This document shows positions 7,188-15,529 of a stretch of 19,226 nt of DNA, one piece after another (within the stretch, counting starts at the first letter, position 1; the number at the start of each line of letters is the position of its first letter). Both the position numbers and the translations under genes were made by a program. This stretch comes from Akkermansiaceae bacterium UBA1506. Its GTDB lineage: Bacteria > Verrucomicrobiota > Verrucomicrobiia > Verrucomicrobiales > DEV007. The stretch covers positions 1 to 19,226 of the forward strand of contig DCQY01000013.1 in NCBI GenBank assembly GCA_002323995.1, given 5' to 3'. The notes under the pieces were generated by a model. The model ran no database searches, was not told the origin of the DNA, and saw only the letters and a program-made list of their open reading frames with translations.

Positions 7188-9398
7188 CTATGGCCGACCA
7201 AAGACAGGAGGCTTCCAATCTTTTGGTAGTTTCCCCTGAGGGCGAACACCATAAGCTTCCGCTGGTATAGGATGATCTTCGGATTTTTCGAGAGGAAGGT
7301 CGTCGGGGAGATGCTTGATACGAAGATCCTTAAATTGAATTTTCATGGCCGGACCCACGTGGACCTGCATCGCGAGAACACCTTCCAGCGAACGCCCCTT
7401 CTCATCGAAATCAAGAAGGTTGGCTGTTTGATGACCATCGATCCAGTGCTGATGATGATTACCTCTTACCACGACCCGATACTCGTACCACTCGTCTGGA
7501 GCAAAATCTCTCACCGGCATTGTGCCGACGACCCATGGCTGGCCACTTTTGTCGACGATGACCTTCTCCCCGGTATGAGAGAGAATCCGCCTGCCTTTTT
7601 CCTCATAAAGCATCCCATTGTAATTGGGGTTTTTCGCCACGATATCGCATTGGTAGCCAGTCACAATATCGAGACCGCGATCCGGAGCAGGATGCCCCCG
7701 ATATTGGATGCCGCTGTTGCCGCCTTCACTGACCTTGACCATCATGCGAAGGTCAAAGTTTCTAACTGTCGAACCCTTCCAGGTAATAAAGCGATTCATC
7801 TTTAGCGAACCGTCCGTGACACCCGTAAGAACCCCGTCCTTCATTGACCAAAAAGCCGGATCACCGGCCCATTTGTTCAACCGGCTGCCAGTAAGTAGGC
7901 GCTGGAACCCGTCCTCGTTCGGCTTCTCTGTAACAACAGCTGAAGCCTCAGGATAAAGAGGCGACGAGTAAGAGAACTTCCCCGGCAGAGCTAATGGACC
8001 ACCCAATTCTTCCACTCGCCCTCGTGTCCGATCGCGCATCTCCTTGAGCATCGGCGCATACTCCGGATCATCAGCGAGATTGACGAGTTCATCAGGATCA
8101 TTTTTCAGATCGTGGAGAAACTCATGATCATAGTCGAAATAGTTCACATATTTGAAGTCCCCATTGCGAATGCAGTCATAGGAAGGGATTCTGCTTCGAA
8201 CAGCGACATGTTCATGGAAGCTTTCAGTTCGCCAGTCTTCTGGAGTTGCTCCCTCAACCAACGGCTTCAGGCTGTGCCCTTGGTAAACATCAGGAATCTC
8301 AATGCCTGCCCAATCAAGGAAAGTAGACGGTAAATCCAGGTTGAGAGCGATCGCATCGCTAACCTTCCCCTGCTCTCTTTCGGGAACGCGAGGATCGTAA
8401 ACAACGAGGGGAACTCTAAGGGACTCTTCGTAGTGAGACCATTTCCCGGCAAACCCGCGATTTCCCATATGGAATCCATTGTCTGCCGAATAGAGAATGA
8501 TGGTGTTATCAGCCAACCCCGCTTCCTCAAGTGCCTCCTGGAAACGCCCGATTGCCCTATCAATCCCACTTACCATACGATAATAGGCACGAATATTAGT
8601 TTGGTATTTCTCCTCAGTGTTCCATCTCCAGAAATAACGTTCGCGATTTATGGTTGTCTGAAGGAATTTTGGCTGTGATTCAAAAATCTCAGATGTATCG
8701 AGACGCGGTGGGGCGATCACAATGTCCTCATACATTCCGTCCACTGCACGAGGCCAGGGAAAATGCCCAATTCCCGGCCTTCGATCGCTATCCTCCGCAT
8801 GGCAAGCATTAAACCATAGGTTCAGGGCAAAGGGCTTTCCCTTGGGTAGGCGCTGAATGAAGTCAATCCCCCGGTCGACGATTAGCTCTGTCTCATGGCG
8901 CAGGGAGCCATCTGGCAATTTCTTGTAGAATGGATTTCGGGCAATCGCTTCAAACTCATCAAAATGATCTTCTTTCACAAAACCCTTGGGCATCTTGGCA
9001 TGCCACTTTCCGAAGTAGCCAGTCCGATAGCCGTTAGCCCGGAGGATATCAGGGTAAAGATTTTCAACCGCCTTCGGGGTAGCTTGCTCAGGATTTTCAG
9101 CGGTGCTGAAGCTTCGCCCGGTTAACCCAGTCAGGATCGTAGTTCGACTGATCCAGCAAATTGGGTGACTGACGAAGGAGTTCTCGAAACGGATTCCGCG
9201 TTCGGCCAAGGCATCAATATTCGGAGTTTGCACCACCTCGTTACCGTAGCAGCCAAGCGTGCTGGTGGTCTGGTCGTCAGCAAAAAAGAATACAATATTT
9301 GGAGGCGTCTCACTCCGAAGACCGAGAGGCTGCAAAATAAGTCCGATGAGAAGAAAGAAGATAGATTTCAAGGCAACGAAAGGTTGGGTTGGTGACAA
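7188..9398 (-). CDS. secreted sulfatase fused to a DUF1080 (3-keto-disaccharide hydrolase-like) domain
   Basis: Predicted to remove sulfate esters from a glycan outside the cytoplasm, with a second carbohydrate-acting domain attached. It has 736 residues: signal peptide at about 10-29, sulfatase domain at about 33-460, DUF1080 domain at about 496-697. Sulfatase metal and active-site residues are visible: Asp41/Asp42 in FFFADDQ, CWISR at 81-85 with the Cys to be converted to formylglycine, GKWHAK (Lys131, His133), ADNGFHMG (Asp306, Asn307) and GKW (Lys319). The active-site motif lacks the usual Pro at its third position (Ile83). The DUF1080 part shows NSGIQYRG, GYQCDI, YNGMLYEE and a final FKDLRIKHL. 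The start is non-ATG: TTG at 9398, with an in-frame TAA seven bases upstream; a second TTG at 9371 is possible. No sulfatase-maturation gene is nearby. Confidence 0.92.
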   Translation of the reverse strand: MSPTQPFVALKSIFFLLIGLILQPLGLRSETPPNIVFFFADDQTTSTLGCYGNEVVQTPNIDALAERGIRFENSFVSHPICWISRTTILTGLTGRSFSTAENPEQATPKAVENLYPDILRANGYRTGYFGKWHAKMPKGFVKEDHFDEFEAIARNPFYKKLPDGSLRHETELIVDRGIDFIQRLPKGKPFALNLWFNACHAEDSDRRPGIGHFPWPRAVDGMYEDIVIAPPRLDTSEIFESQPKFLQTTINRERYFWRWNTEEKYQTNIRAYYRMVSGIDRAIGRFQEALEEAGLADNTIILYSADNGFHMGNRGFAGKWSHYEESLRVPLVVYDPRVPEREQGKVSDAIALNLDLPSTFLDWAGIEIPDVYQGHSLKPLVEGATPEDWRTESFHEHVAVRSRIPSYDCIRNGDFKYVNYFDYDHEFLHDLKNDPDELVNLADDPEYAPMLKEMRDRTRGRVEELGGPLALPGKFSYSSPLYPEASAVVTEKPNEDGFQRLLTGSRLNKWAGDPAFWSMKDGVLTGVTDGSLKMNRFITWKGSTVRNFDLRMMVKVSEGGNSGIQYRGHPAPDRGLDIVTGYQCDIVAKNPNYNGMLYEEKGRRILSHTGEKVIVDKSGQPWVVGTMPVRDFAPDEWYEYRVVVRGNHHQHWIDGHQTANLLDFDEKGRSLEGVLAMQVHVGPAMKIQFKDLRIKHLPDDLPLEKSEDHPIPAEAYGVRPQGKLPKDWKPPVFGRP

Positions 9399-9780
9399 AG
9401 CAGGTTAAAATGGTTTGCGCGGATCAATAGCACGGATCGACCTCTATTTGCAACGGCGCGTCCAAGTTAACATTTTAATGCGCGTAAAATTGAGCGTGTT
9501 TAGCATGAGAGGCCCATGCCATTCTGGAACTACCCGAGCATCCTCTCAATCGACGGCAGGACTGCCACTTCCGCTTCACTTCCACTTCGCCCCCGCTTCA
9601 AAATTCGGCGGCCGGAGCTAAGTCATTGCCTCAGCAAAACTCACCTCAGCCTTACGCATACTCTATTGAGTCCTGCTTTGCCTAACGCATTTAGAATGAT
9701 ACTCACAAAAACTTTCGTCCCTTGAGAAGCTGTCAGCACGTCGCTCGATTCCGAGCAGTTACACCCACAGTCAACCTTCG
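9399..9780. other. 382-bp intergenic region between two minus-strand genes
   Basis: No supportable gene lies here. Two short plus-strand frames run through it but have no family resemblance, no ribosome site and low-complexity content. Around 9566-9601 the plus strand is a degenerate pyrimidine-rich repeat of CACTTC/GCTTC units. A 5-bp stem hairpin, GCTCG at 9743-9747 with CGAGC at 9752-9756, lies about 25 bases past the stop of the repeat-containing exported protein. It has no T-run, so it is a poor terminator candidate. The promoter of the sulfatase gene probably lies near 9400-9500 but I cannot point to it. Confidence 0.4.
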
Positions 9781-10476
9781 TCAGCGAGAACTGCCAGCTT
9801 CCTTCTCCGACTTTTCCCGCTCCGGTCGGGGCTTCCTGAGCAATCCCCTCTCGACCGCCTCTCGCTTCTTTTCCGCTTCTTCCCGCGAGATCTTTCCACT
9901 TTCCTCGGCAGCACCAATCAGCCCCATGGCCTCTTCCCTCTTCAAATTCAGCTGAATTTCACGAATTTCCAATCCCAATTCCTTCATTCGATTACGAGCT
10001 TCCTCCGGCAAAATTTCTCCTTCCTTGAGAGCCGCTTCGATATGCCGTCTCTCTTGCATCATTTTTTCAGCGATGCTGCGATGCTTCCGGTGACGTTCAA
10101 GAGATTCGAGCTTGAGTTGCCCATCCTCCTCGGAGATCTTCCCACTTTCTACCGCTTCCATAATCTCCCATTGCTCATGACGCTCTCGATGAATGATTTC
10201 GGGGTAGTCCTCGTGTTCGGCCCTCTCGTCATATCGTTCCTCGGAATCTTCCTCAAAATGGCGCTCTGAATCAGCAAACAGGTCACGCAAGTATCCCATA
10301 ACATCAGCCGCGTCGCCAGGAGCCACTTGGTGATCACGAACCGCTCTAAGAAGCAACTCTTCGATTGCACGGTAGCGTTCATCGGGAGTTTCTTCGCAAA
10401 TCGCGCTCCCCGTGAGAACAACCAGTCCTGCACTCAGAACTAAGGCGCTAATCTTTTGATTTTTTCTTACTCTCAT
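9781..10476 (-). CDS. exported, highly charged protein with four degenerate helix-turn-helix-like repeats
   Basis: A 231-residue protein of unknown function. A signal peptide spans about 1-27 (hydrophobic core ALVLSAGLVVLTGSAI). The mature part is extremely rich in Glu, Arg and Lys and should be almost all helical. Four repeats can be aligned at about 41-67, 104-130, 145-171 and 186-211. Each has the pattern of a helix ending in Ala, then Gly-x-Ile (GKIS, GEIL, GKIS), then Pro/Ser-Glu-Glu-Ala and a second helix. The last three are spaced 41 residues apart. An acidic, His-containing insert (about 68-100) separates the first from the second. The C-terminus is a basic-acidic tail. A weak GAGA lies about eight bases before the ATG. 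It is not a recognised family to me; a periplasmic scaffold, chaperone or metal-responsive role would be speculation. Confidence 0.75.
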   Translation of the reverse strand: MRVRKNQKISALVLSAGLVVLTGSAICEETPDERYRAIEELLLRAVRDHQVAPGDAADVMGYLRDLFADSERHFEEDSEERYDERAEHEDYPEIIHRERHEQWEIMEAVESGKISEEDGQLKLESLERHRKHRSIAEKMMQERRHIEAALKEGEILPEEARNRMKELGLEIREIQLNLKREEAMGLIGAAEESGKISREEAEKKREAVERGLLRKPRPEREKSEKEAGSSR

Positions 10477-10652
10477 ACTGCTATTCTCTAAGACGACAGG
10501 AATTACTCGCGCTTATCCAGCAAATACTTTGACTTTCTCGCCAACAACCTCACTTAAAGATCTAGCACTACATGCCAGCTATTATTCTGTCATTTTGAGC
10601 ATTCCTAACGCTTGATCTTCCTTTCGCAGAGAATTAGTCTTATGAGTCTGCA

Positions 10653-11507
10653 ATGGCCGGTGAATGTCTCATAATCGGATCCACAGGCTTTCTTGGCTCA
10701 CACCTGGCTGGCATTCTAGCTGAGAGTGGAATTTCCTTTGATTGCCTGAACCGTCATCCCCCTGCGAATCCTGGCCATACACCTCAACAATCCTTCGCAT
10801 GGGAAGAATTTGGCTCAATCAGCGACGACTACGCTTCTGTTTTCCTAACCGCAGCGACGGTTCCCCATGACAAGACTCAGTTTTCTTCTGAGCTCAACGC
10901 TGCCAATGTAATTCTGCCTTATCGGGTGGCTGAACACTTTGCAAAATCAAAGCTAATTTTTGCGTCAAGCGCATCCGTCTACGGAACACCCTCTGGACTT
11001 CCGATTAAAGAAACGACCTCTCATCACCATCTCTCGGCCTACGGATATTCAAAATTGGCCGGCGAGGTTGCTATTCAGCACCATCACGACTGGCGAATAT
11101 TGAGATTTTCATCACTCTATGGCGAAGGCATGAACGATTCCACATTCATTCCAAGAATCCTCTCTGATGCCATCCTGCGGAGGCGCATCACGCTGGCAGG
11201 AAACGGAGAACGACAGCAAAACTACCTTCACGTAAAGGACGCCTCTTTGATGCTACTTTGTGCGGCGAAAAGCAAAACTTCCGGTATCTTCAATGCTGTC
11301 AGTCCTCGATCGCATTCGAACCTTGAAGTAGCCAATCTCATCTGTGAAAGTTTTCCCGAAACCAAGATCGCTTTTTCCGGCACAGACAGCTCACCCTCGT
11401 TCGTTTATGATCACTCCAAGTGGTCTCAACAGATGTCCTTCCAGCCTTCCGTTTCTTTCGAAAACGGATTGAATTCCCTTATCCAGCATGCCTCCCAACC
11501 AAACTAA
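10653..11507 (+). CDS. NAD-dependent epimerase/dehydratase (extended SDR family)
   Basis: A 284-residue Rossmann-fold enzyme, probably acting on a nucleotide sugar in the cytoplasm. The dinucleotide-binding motif GSTGFLG is at 9-15, the SSASVYG segment with the catalytic Ser at about 105-111, and the catalytic YxxxK at Tyr130-Lys134 in AYGYSKLAGE. RFSSLYGEG and NYLHVKDAS follow as in GalE/RmlB-like proteins. At 284 residues it is shorter than a typical 330-residue epimerase, and the C-terminal substrate domain is reduced. The reaction (epimerase, dehydratase or 4-ketoreductase) cannot be settled. It is the first gene of the five-gene glycan operon; its last 20 bases overlap the start of the ATP-grasp gene. 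Confidence 0.88.
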   Translation: MAGECLIIGSTGFLGSHLAGILAESGISFDCLNRHPPANPGHTPQQSFAWEEFGSISDDYASVFLTAATVPHDKTQFSSELNAANVILPYRVAEHFAKSKLIFASSASVYGTPSGLPIKETTSHHHLSAYGYSKLAGEVAIQHHHDWRILRFSSLYGEGMNDSTFIPRILSDAILRRRITLAGNGERQQNYLHVKDASLMLLCAAKSKTSGIFNAVSPRSHSNLEVANLICESFPETKIAFSGTDSSPSFVYDHSKWSQQMSFQPSVSFENGLNSLIQHASQPN

Positions 11508-12471
11508 AAAGGTTCTCGTCACGGGCATCGGAGGAAATGTGGGACAAGGTATCCTCAGGAATATCCGCAAGTTTTACGGAGATAAAATCTACGTCCTTGG
11601 AACCGATCTGAGCCCCACAACTGCCGGACAATTCTTTTGCGACGAAACCGCCCAACTTCCTATCTACTCTGCGCCTCGCTTTATCGATGATCTAAAAAGC
11701 CTGTGTAAAAGAGAAGAAGTCGATCTTATCATCCCGGCAACCGATGGTGAAGTTGTGTCCATTGGGAAGCACGCAAACGATCTTCCCGACTTTGTTGGGT
11801 CCCCAACTTCCACAACCTCGATGTGCCTCGATAAATTCGAAAGCTTCAACCGCTTTCACAATGCTCAACTTCCGTTTGCTGATTCCTGCCTTCCGTCTAC
11901 CTACGATGATCGGTGGGATCAGTTCGTGGTTAAACCGCGCGAAGGCAGAGGGTCAAGGGACATTTATTACCTGACGCAATGGGATAACCAGTTCGATGAC
12001 ACTTTCGTGATTCAGGAACACCTTGTGGGGCAGGAGATCACAATCGCATTTTATCGCAGTCGATCGGGAAACATTCTTGGCCCTTTGACTCTGCAGCGGG
12101 AACTTCATTCAGGTATGACTTGGAAGTGCTCTGTCACTGAAAAGTTTTCGAAGCAAGTCGATACGCTGATTCGCGCTTTCAACCGATCCTTTGAGGTCAT
12201 CGGACCCTGCAATATACAAGCGGTTGCAACATCAGAAGACACTATTATCCCTTTCGAACTAAACTGCCGATATTCAGGGACAAACTCATTTAGATCCCAC
12301 TTTGGATTCAGTGATGTAAAATACGGTATCGACGAATTCCTCTTCAATATTGAACCTGAACCTGAACCCATTACTAGCGGTTCGGCGTTACGCCTCGTTA
12401 TGGACCTAGTTTATCCCGAAACTCCTCTCGACCAAGTCGGCCCTGGAAACAAAGATGGTCTCATTTTCTGA
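11488..12471 (+). CDS. ATP-grasp family ligase (carbamoyl-phosphate synthase-like)
   Basis: A 327-residue ATP-dependent carboxylate ligase of unknown substrate. An N-terminal Rossmann-like preATP-grasp domain opens with VLVTGIGGNVGQGILRNIR and continues to about 110 (VLGTDLSP, LIIPATDGE). The ATP-grasp domain follows: FVVKPREGRGSRD with ATP-binding Lys149, FVIQEHLVGQE with Glu177, and the metal-binding FELNCRYSGTN with Glu257 and Asn259. The family joins a carboxylate to an amine through an acyl phosphate. In a glycan cluster this could amidate a uronic acid or add an amino acid to an amino sugar, but that is inference. A short EP repeat (EPEPEP) lies at about 289-294. It overlaps the epimerase by 20 bases and is followed after 12 bp by the glycosyltransferase, so co-translation with the epimerase is likely. 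Confidence 0.88.
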   Translation: MPPNQTKKVLVTGIGGNVGQGILRNIRKFYGDKIYVLGTDLSPTTAGQFFCDETAQLPIYSAPRFIDDLKSLCKREEVDLIIPATDGEVVSIGKHANDLPDFVGSPTSTTSMCLDKFESFNRFHNAQLPFADSCLPSTYDDRWDQFVVKPREGRGSRDIYYLTQWDNQFDDTFVIQEHLVGQEITIAFYRSRSGNILGPLTLQRELHSGMTWKCSVTEKFSKQVDTLIRAFNRSFEVIGPCNIQAVATSEDTIIPFELNCRYSGTNSFRSHFGFSDVKYGIDEFLFNIEPEPEPITSGSALRLVMDLVYPETPLDQVGPGNKDGLIF

Positions 12472-12483
12472 TTTTGCCAAGAT

Positions 12484-13419
12484 ATGGAAAAGCTCTTAAG
12501 CCTTGTCGTACCGGTTTACAACGAAGAGGAATGCATCCTCGAGTTCATTTCGCAGGTAAGAACCGAACTCGTGAACTCTTCGGTAAGCTACGAGCTGGTT
12601 TTTGCGGACGACGGTAGCAATGACAATACGGTCTGTCTGATTCGCGATGAAATAGAAAACGATTCGCGAATCCGGTTGGTCGAACTCTCCTACAATCACG
12701 GCAAGCAGGCCGCACTAACGGCGGCAGTCACCTATGCAAAAGGAGACTACCTACTCTACATGGATCCAGATCTGCAAGACCCGCCCGAAGAGATCGCCAG
12801 GTTCATCTCCAAGATTGAGGAAGGATATGACCTTGTCTTTGGGGTCAGGGAATCCGTGGAAGCCAGCTTTGTTGCTTCTGCTTTTTCGAAGGCTTTTTGG
12901 TTTATACTAGATGTATTCACCGGACTCAAGCTTCCACGCCCCCTTGCTGTAATGCGCATTTTTAACCGAGAATTTGCTAATCGCTTTTTAAGTTACAAGG
13001 AATCAAACCGCTTTATTGAGGGGATTTTCATGCATATCGGAATGCGACAAGCTACTCTCAAAATTAAACATCGCCCACGCTTTGCCGGCGTATCAAAATA
13101 CAATTTTGCAAGAAAGCTCCGACTGGCCAAAGATGCGATACTCGATTATTCCGAACTTCCTCTTAAGCTTGCAACGCGCGTCGGTATCATCCTTGTGATC
13201 ACAAGTTTGCTTGCGGTTCTCACGCTGACGATACTGCGGCTCTTCTTCATCGATTTTCAGCTGGGATGGCCTTCATTGATCTGCACCCTGTGGTTTGGTT
13301 TCGGCATCAACTTGTTATTTCTCGGAGTGATTGGAAGCTATGTCGGTAAGATCTATTCCGAATCCAAACATCGGCCCCTTTTCTCAACCCAACGATTGAC
13401 CAATATTAAGCAGTCATGA
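12484..13419 (+). CDS. family 2 glycosyltransferase with C-terminal membrane helices (DPM1/GtrB type)
   Basis: Predicted to transfer a sugar from its nucleotide to polyprenyl phosphate at the cytoplasmic face of the inner membrane. Of 311 residues, about 1-225 form the GT-A catalytic domain: LVVPVYNEEE at the start, ADDGSNDNT at 41-49, the DPD metal motif Asp94-Pro-Asp96 in MDPDLQDPPE, and the GVSKYNF motif at 202-208 that is typical of the DPM1/GtrB/ArnC group. Two membrane helices follow at about 232-254 and 264-288. Such enzymes supply lipid-linked sugars to GT-C enzymes or to sugar-modification systems. The gene ends with ATGA overlapping the start of the acetyltransferase, consistent with translational coupling. 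Confidence 0.92.
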   Translation: MEKLLSLVVPVYNEEECILEFISQVRTELVNSSVSYELVFADDGSNDNTVCLIRDEIENDSRIRLVELSYNHGKQAALTAAVTYAKGDYLLYMDPDLQDPPEEIARFISKIEEGYDLVFGVRESVEASFVASAFSKAFWFILDVFTGLKLPRPLAVMRIFNREFANRFLSYKESNRFIEGIFMHIGMRQATLKIKHRPRFAGVSKYNFARKLRLAKDAILDYSELPLKLATRVGIILVITSLLAVLTLTILRLFFIDFQLGWPSLICTLWFGFGINLLFLGVIGSYVGKIYSESKHRPLFSTQRLTNIKQS

Positions 13420-14048
13420 AGCGTCTTGCCATTGCCGGAGGTGGTGATCTTGGGCGTCAACTCGCCCACCTTGCGGTTCAGATTGGGGGCTATCAGCCCA
13501 TGCTCTACGATGACACATTGGAGATCGCCGAGGGATCCGGAGACTATCCCGTTCAGGGGAAAATTGCTGATATCGCAGAACACTTCCAAGCAGGTGCTGT
13601 CGATGCCTTCATTATTGGCATTGGTTACAAACACATGACAGAAAGAGACCGCCTTTTTCGCCACCTTTCTAAAACCGTCCCGGCGGCAACGCTCGTTCAC
13701 CCGACGGCGTTTATAGACCCGGATGCCTCAATCGATTCGGGAACAGCTCTACTGGCGGGATGTATCGTCGACCAAGGGGCTTCGGTCGGAAAAAACTGCT
13801 ATCTCAATCCAGGATGCTTGATTTCGCATCATACCCACATCTCTGACAATGTCTTCATGGGACCCAGGGTGACGCTAGCCGGTTTTGTTGACGTTGATCC
13901 CCACTGCTTCCTCGGTATTTCAACAACCGTGATTGATAACGTAAAAATCGCGCAAGGAGTTCATACGGGAGCAGGGGCAGTCGTTACCAACAGCATTAGT
14001 AACCGGGGTCTTTACCTCGGAGTTCCTGCTAAGATAAAAAATATCTAA
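13416..14048 (+). CDS. NeuD/PglD-like sugar O- or N-acetyltransferase
   Basis: A 210-residue acyl-CoA-dependent acetyltransferase acting on a sugar or sugar nucleotide. An N-terminal Rossmann-like substrate domain (LAIAGGGDLGRQLAHLA, about 1-90) precedes a left-handed beta-helix of hexapeptide repeats (about 95-205: TAFIDPDASIDSGT, GASVGKNCYL, then GPRVTLAG). The putative catalytic His lies in NPGCLISHHTHI at His138; the usual His-Asp pair is His-His here. The family acetylates amino sugars (PglD, on UDP-4-amino sugars) or sialic acids (NeuD). The WecE-like aminotransferase next to this operon could supply a 4-amino substrate. The ATG overlaps the glycosyltransferase stop (ATGA), and its TAA overlaps the next ATG by one base. 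Confidence 0.88.
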   Translation: MKRLAIAGGGDLGRQLAHLAVQIGGYQPMLYDDTLEIAEGSGDYPVQGKIADIAEHFQAGAVDAFIIGIGYKHMTERDRLFRHLSKTVPAATLVHPTAFIDPDASIDSGTALLAGCIVDQGASVGKNCYLNPGCLISHHTHISDNVFMGPRVTLAGFVDVDPHCFLGISTTVIDNVKIAQGVHTGAGAVVTNSISNRGLYLGVPAKIKNI

Positions 14049-15529
14049 TGAGAAAGGCCCTGCTTAATTTGCACTGCAGCCAAACTTCGGGGATAGGGTT
14101 GTCACTTTTTAGAATCTTGTTTGCCCTTGTTGTCTTCGCAGAAGTCTGCCAAATCATCTACCTTGAGGGCTTGATTTTCAAAAATCTTCCGCCTTTCCAA
14201 GTTTCTGAGACAGATCCAACCTTTTTCCTAGTCGCTTGGTTGGGTGTTCTCGTAGCCTTGGCGGCTGGATTCCACGTTAAAATCGCGGCGATTTGTAACT
14301 ACCTACTGACCCTGGCATCGCTGGGGACGTTCACAAGTTTTGAGTATCATCTCGACTATGCAATCATAGGACTGAGCTTTCTTATCTTGTTTATACCAAG
14401 CTACGATCCTCTTTCGTTGGACAGATTTCTATACCGAAAAAAAAGAGCAAAAACACCGAACTCCAGCTTCCCGCTCGGTTACAACTTGCTCCTCTTGTTT
14501 TTAGGAGCAGGGATAGTCTACTTCGATTCGATCTTCCACAAGATTGCCTCTCCCATGTGGATGGCTGGGCTTGGGATGTGGCAACCCGCCTCACTACCCT
14601 TCGCGGCAGGCCTTGATCTTACCCCCTTATTAAATCAGAAGTGGCTAATGCTCTCATTGGGTTACCTAACCCTCATATTCGAAACTGTATTTTTATTCCT
14701 CCTCCCATTTCGAAAAACTCACGCCGCCTTGGTTACAATTGGCTTCGGGCTGCACGTTGGCATTGTCTTGGCATTTCCCATTCCGTGCTTCGGACTTGGA
14801 GTTGCCGCGCTCTACTTTTTGCTGATACCAGACCATTGGTATCTCAGACTTCTTAAGAAAACGGAGTTTGCGGAAAGATACTGCGACATCAAGGGTGAGG
14901 TTATCACTCAAAAACACACTCGGTTCCCAGTAAATCTTAAACTGGGACTCACCTTCGTAGGAGTGACGCTACTGCTGCAATTTTTTTGCCTGTTCGAAAG
15001 CCCTACCGGAAGAAAATTCATAGCAGAGAAATTTCCGGAGAAGGCGCAGCAAATCCATAACTTCTCAACCTCTGTAATTGGCTATTCCACCCCACTATTG
15101 GGCATCCACCCGCATGGGGTATTCATGGACTGGCACTTCAGCGGCTACAATCATATCGTGTCGGTGACACACAGATCTCCAGACGGGGTCAAAACTCGTC
15201 TTCCCCTCATTGATGAGAGAGGAATGCCGACTGGCCTAAACGTTGGGAGATTCTGGGTCTATTACACTTTCCGCGTCAATGCCCCGAATCTCAATTCACA
15301 GGCTCTAGCTGCGAGACTCCGAGACATCACCATATTTTGGGCGCGGAAAAATTCAATTAACCTTCTCGACGACACCTTTGAGATAATGGTTAAAAAAGTC
15401 GACTCACCAAGTGGTTGGGAAAAAGACTTTCTGCGACAACAGTCAAAGCGGCCGTGGCAGAAAGCTGGCGAACTAGTTTGGAGAAATCGCCAAGTGTCCG
15501 TCACAATGAAGGACATCGAATCTCTCTAA
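14048..15529 (+). CDS. HTTM-domain multi-spanning membrane protein
   Basis: A 493-residue inner-membrane protein with an HTTM domain, the fold shared with vitamin K-dependent gamma-carboxylase. Helices are predicted at about 18-35, 58-76, 79-97, 103-118, 143-160, 199-219, 225-243, 246-261 and 294-312. The family segments SLFRILFALVVFAE near the start, DYAIIGLSFLILFIPS, and YFDSIFHKIASPMW (about 158-171, with conserved Lys165 and the following Pro-Met-Trp) are visible. A soluble part of about 180 residues follows the last helix. Bacterial HTTM proteins have no established reaction; one inside a sugar-synthesis operon could modify a lipid-linked or exported glycan, as inference only. Its ATG overlaps the acetyltransferase stop, and its stop overlaps the convergent aminotransferase gene by four bases. 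Confidence 0.85.
   Translation: MRKALLNLHCSQTSGIGLSLFRILFALVVFAEVCQIIYLEGLIFKNLPPFQVSETDPTFFLVAWLGVLVALAAGFHVKIAAICNYLLTLASLGTFTSFEYHLDYAIIGLSFLILFIPSYDPLSLDRFLYRKKRAKTPNSSFPLGYNLLLLFLGAGIVYFDSIFHKIASPMWMAGLGMWQPASLPFAAGLDLTPLLNQKWLMLSLGYLTLIFETVFLFLLPFRKTHAALVTIGFGLHVGIVLAFPIPCFGLGVAALYFLLIPDHWYLRLLKKTEFAERYCDIKGEVITQKHTRFPVNLKLGLTFVGVTLLLQFFCLFESPTGRKFIAEKFPEKAQQIHNFSTSVIGYSTPLLGIHPHGVFMDWHFSGYNHIVSVTHRSPDGVKTRLPLIDERGMPTGLNVGRFWVYYTFRVNAPNLNSQALAARLRDITIFWARKNSINLLDDTFEIMVKKVDSPSGWEKDFLRQQSKRPWQKAGELVWRNRQVSVTMKDIESL

Noticed and set aside
7272..7805. 177-codon plus-strand open frame inside the sulfatase gene
   Set aside because: It lies fully antisense to the DUF1080 domain, shows no family resemblance, and its codons mirror those of the real gene.
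9415..9725. Two short plus-strand frames in the 382-bp gap
   Set aside because: Their content is low-complexity Ser/Pro/Leu/Arg, with no ribosome site and no family resemblance; they overlap each other in different frames.
9743..9756. Hairpin GCTCG/CGAGC as a terminator for the repeat protein gene
   Set aside because: The stem is only five base pairs and no T-run follows on the minus strand.
10529..10559. TTGACT with a downstream TTAAAG-like element as a promoter for the glycan operon
   Set aside because: The -35 match is good, but every -10 candidate at 17-19 bp spacing matches the consensus at only about three of six positions.
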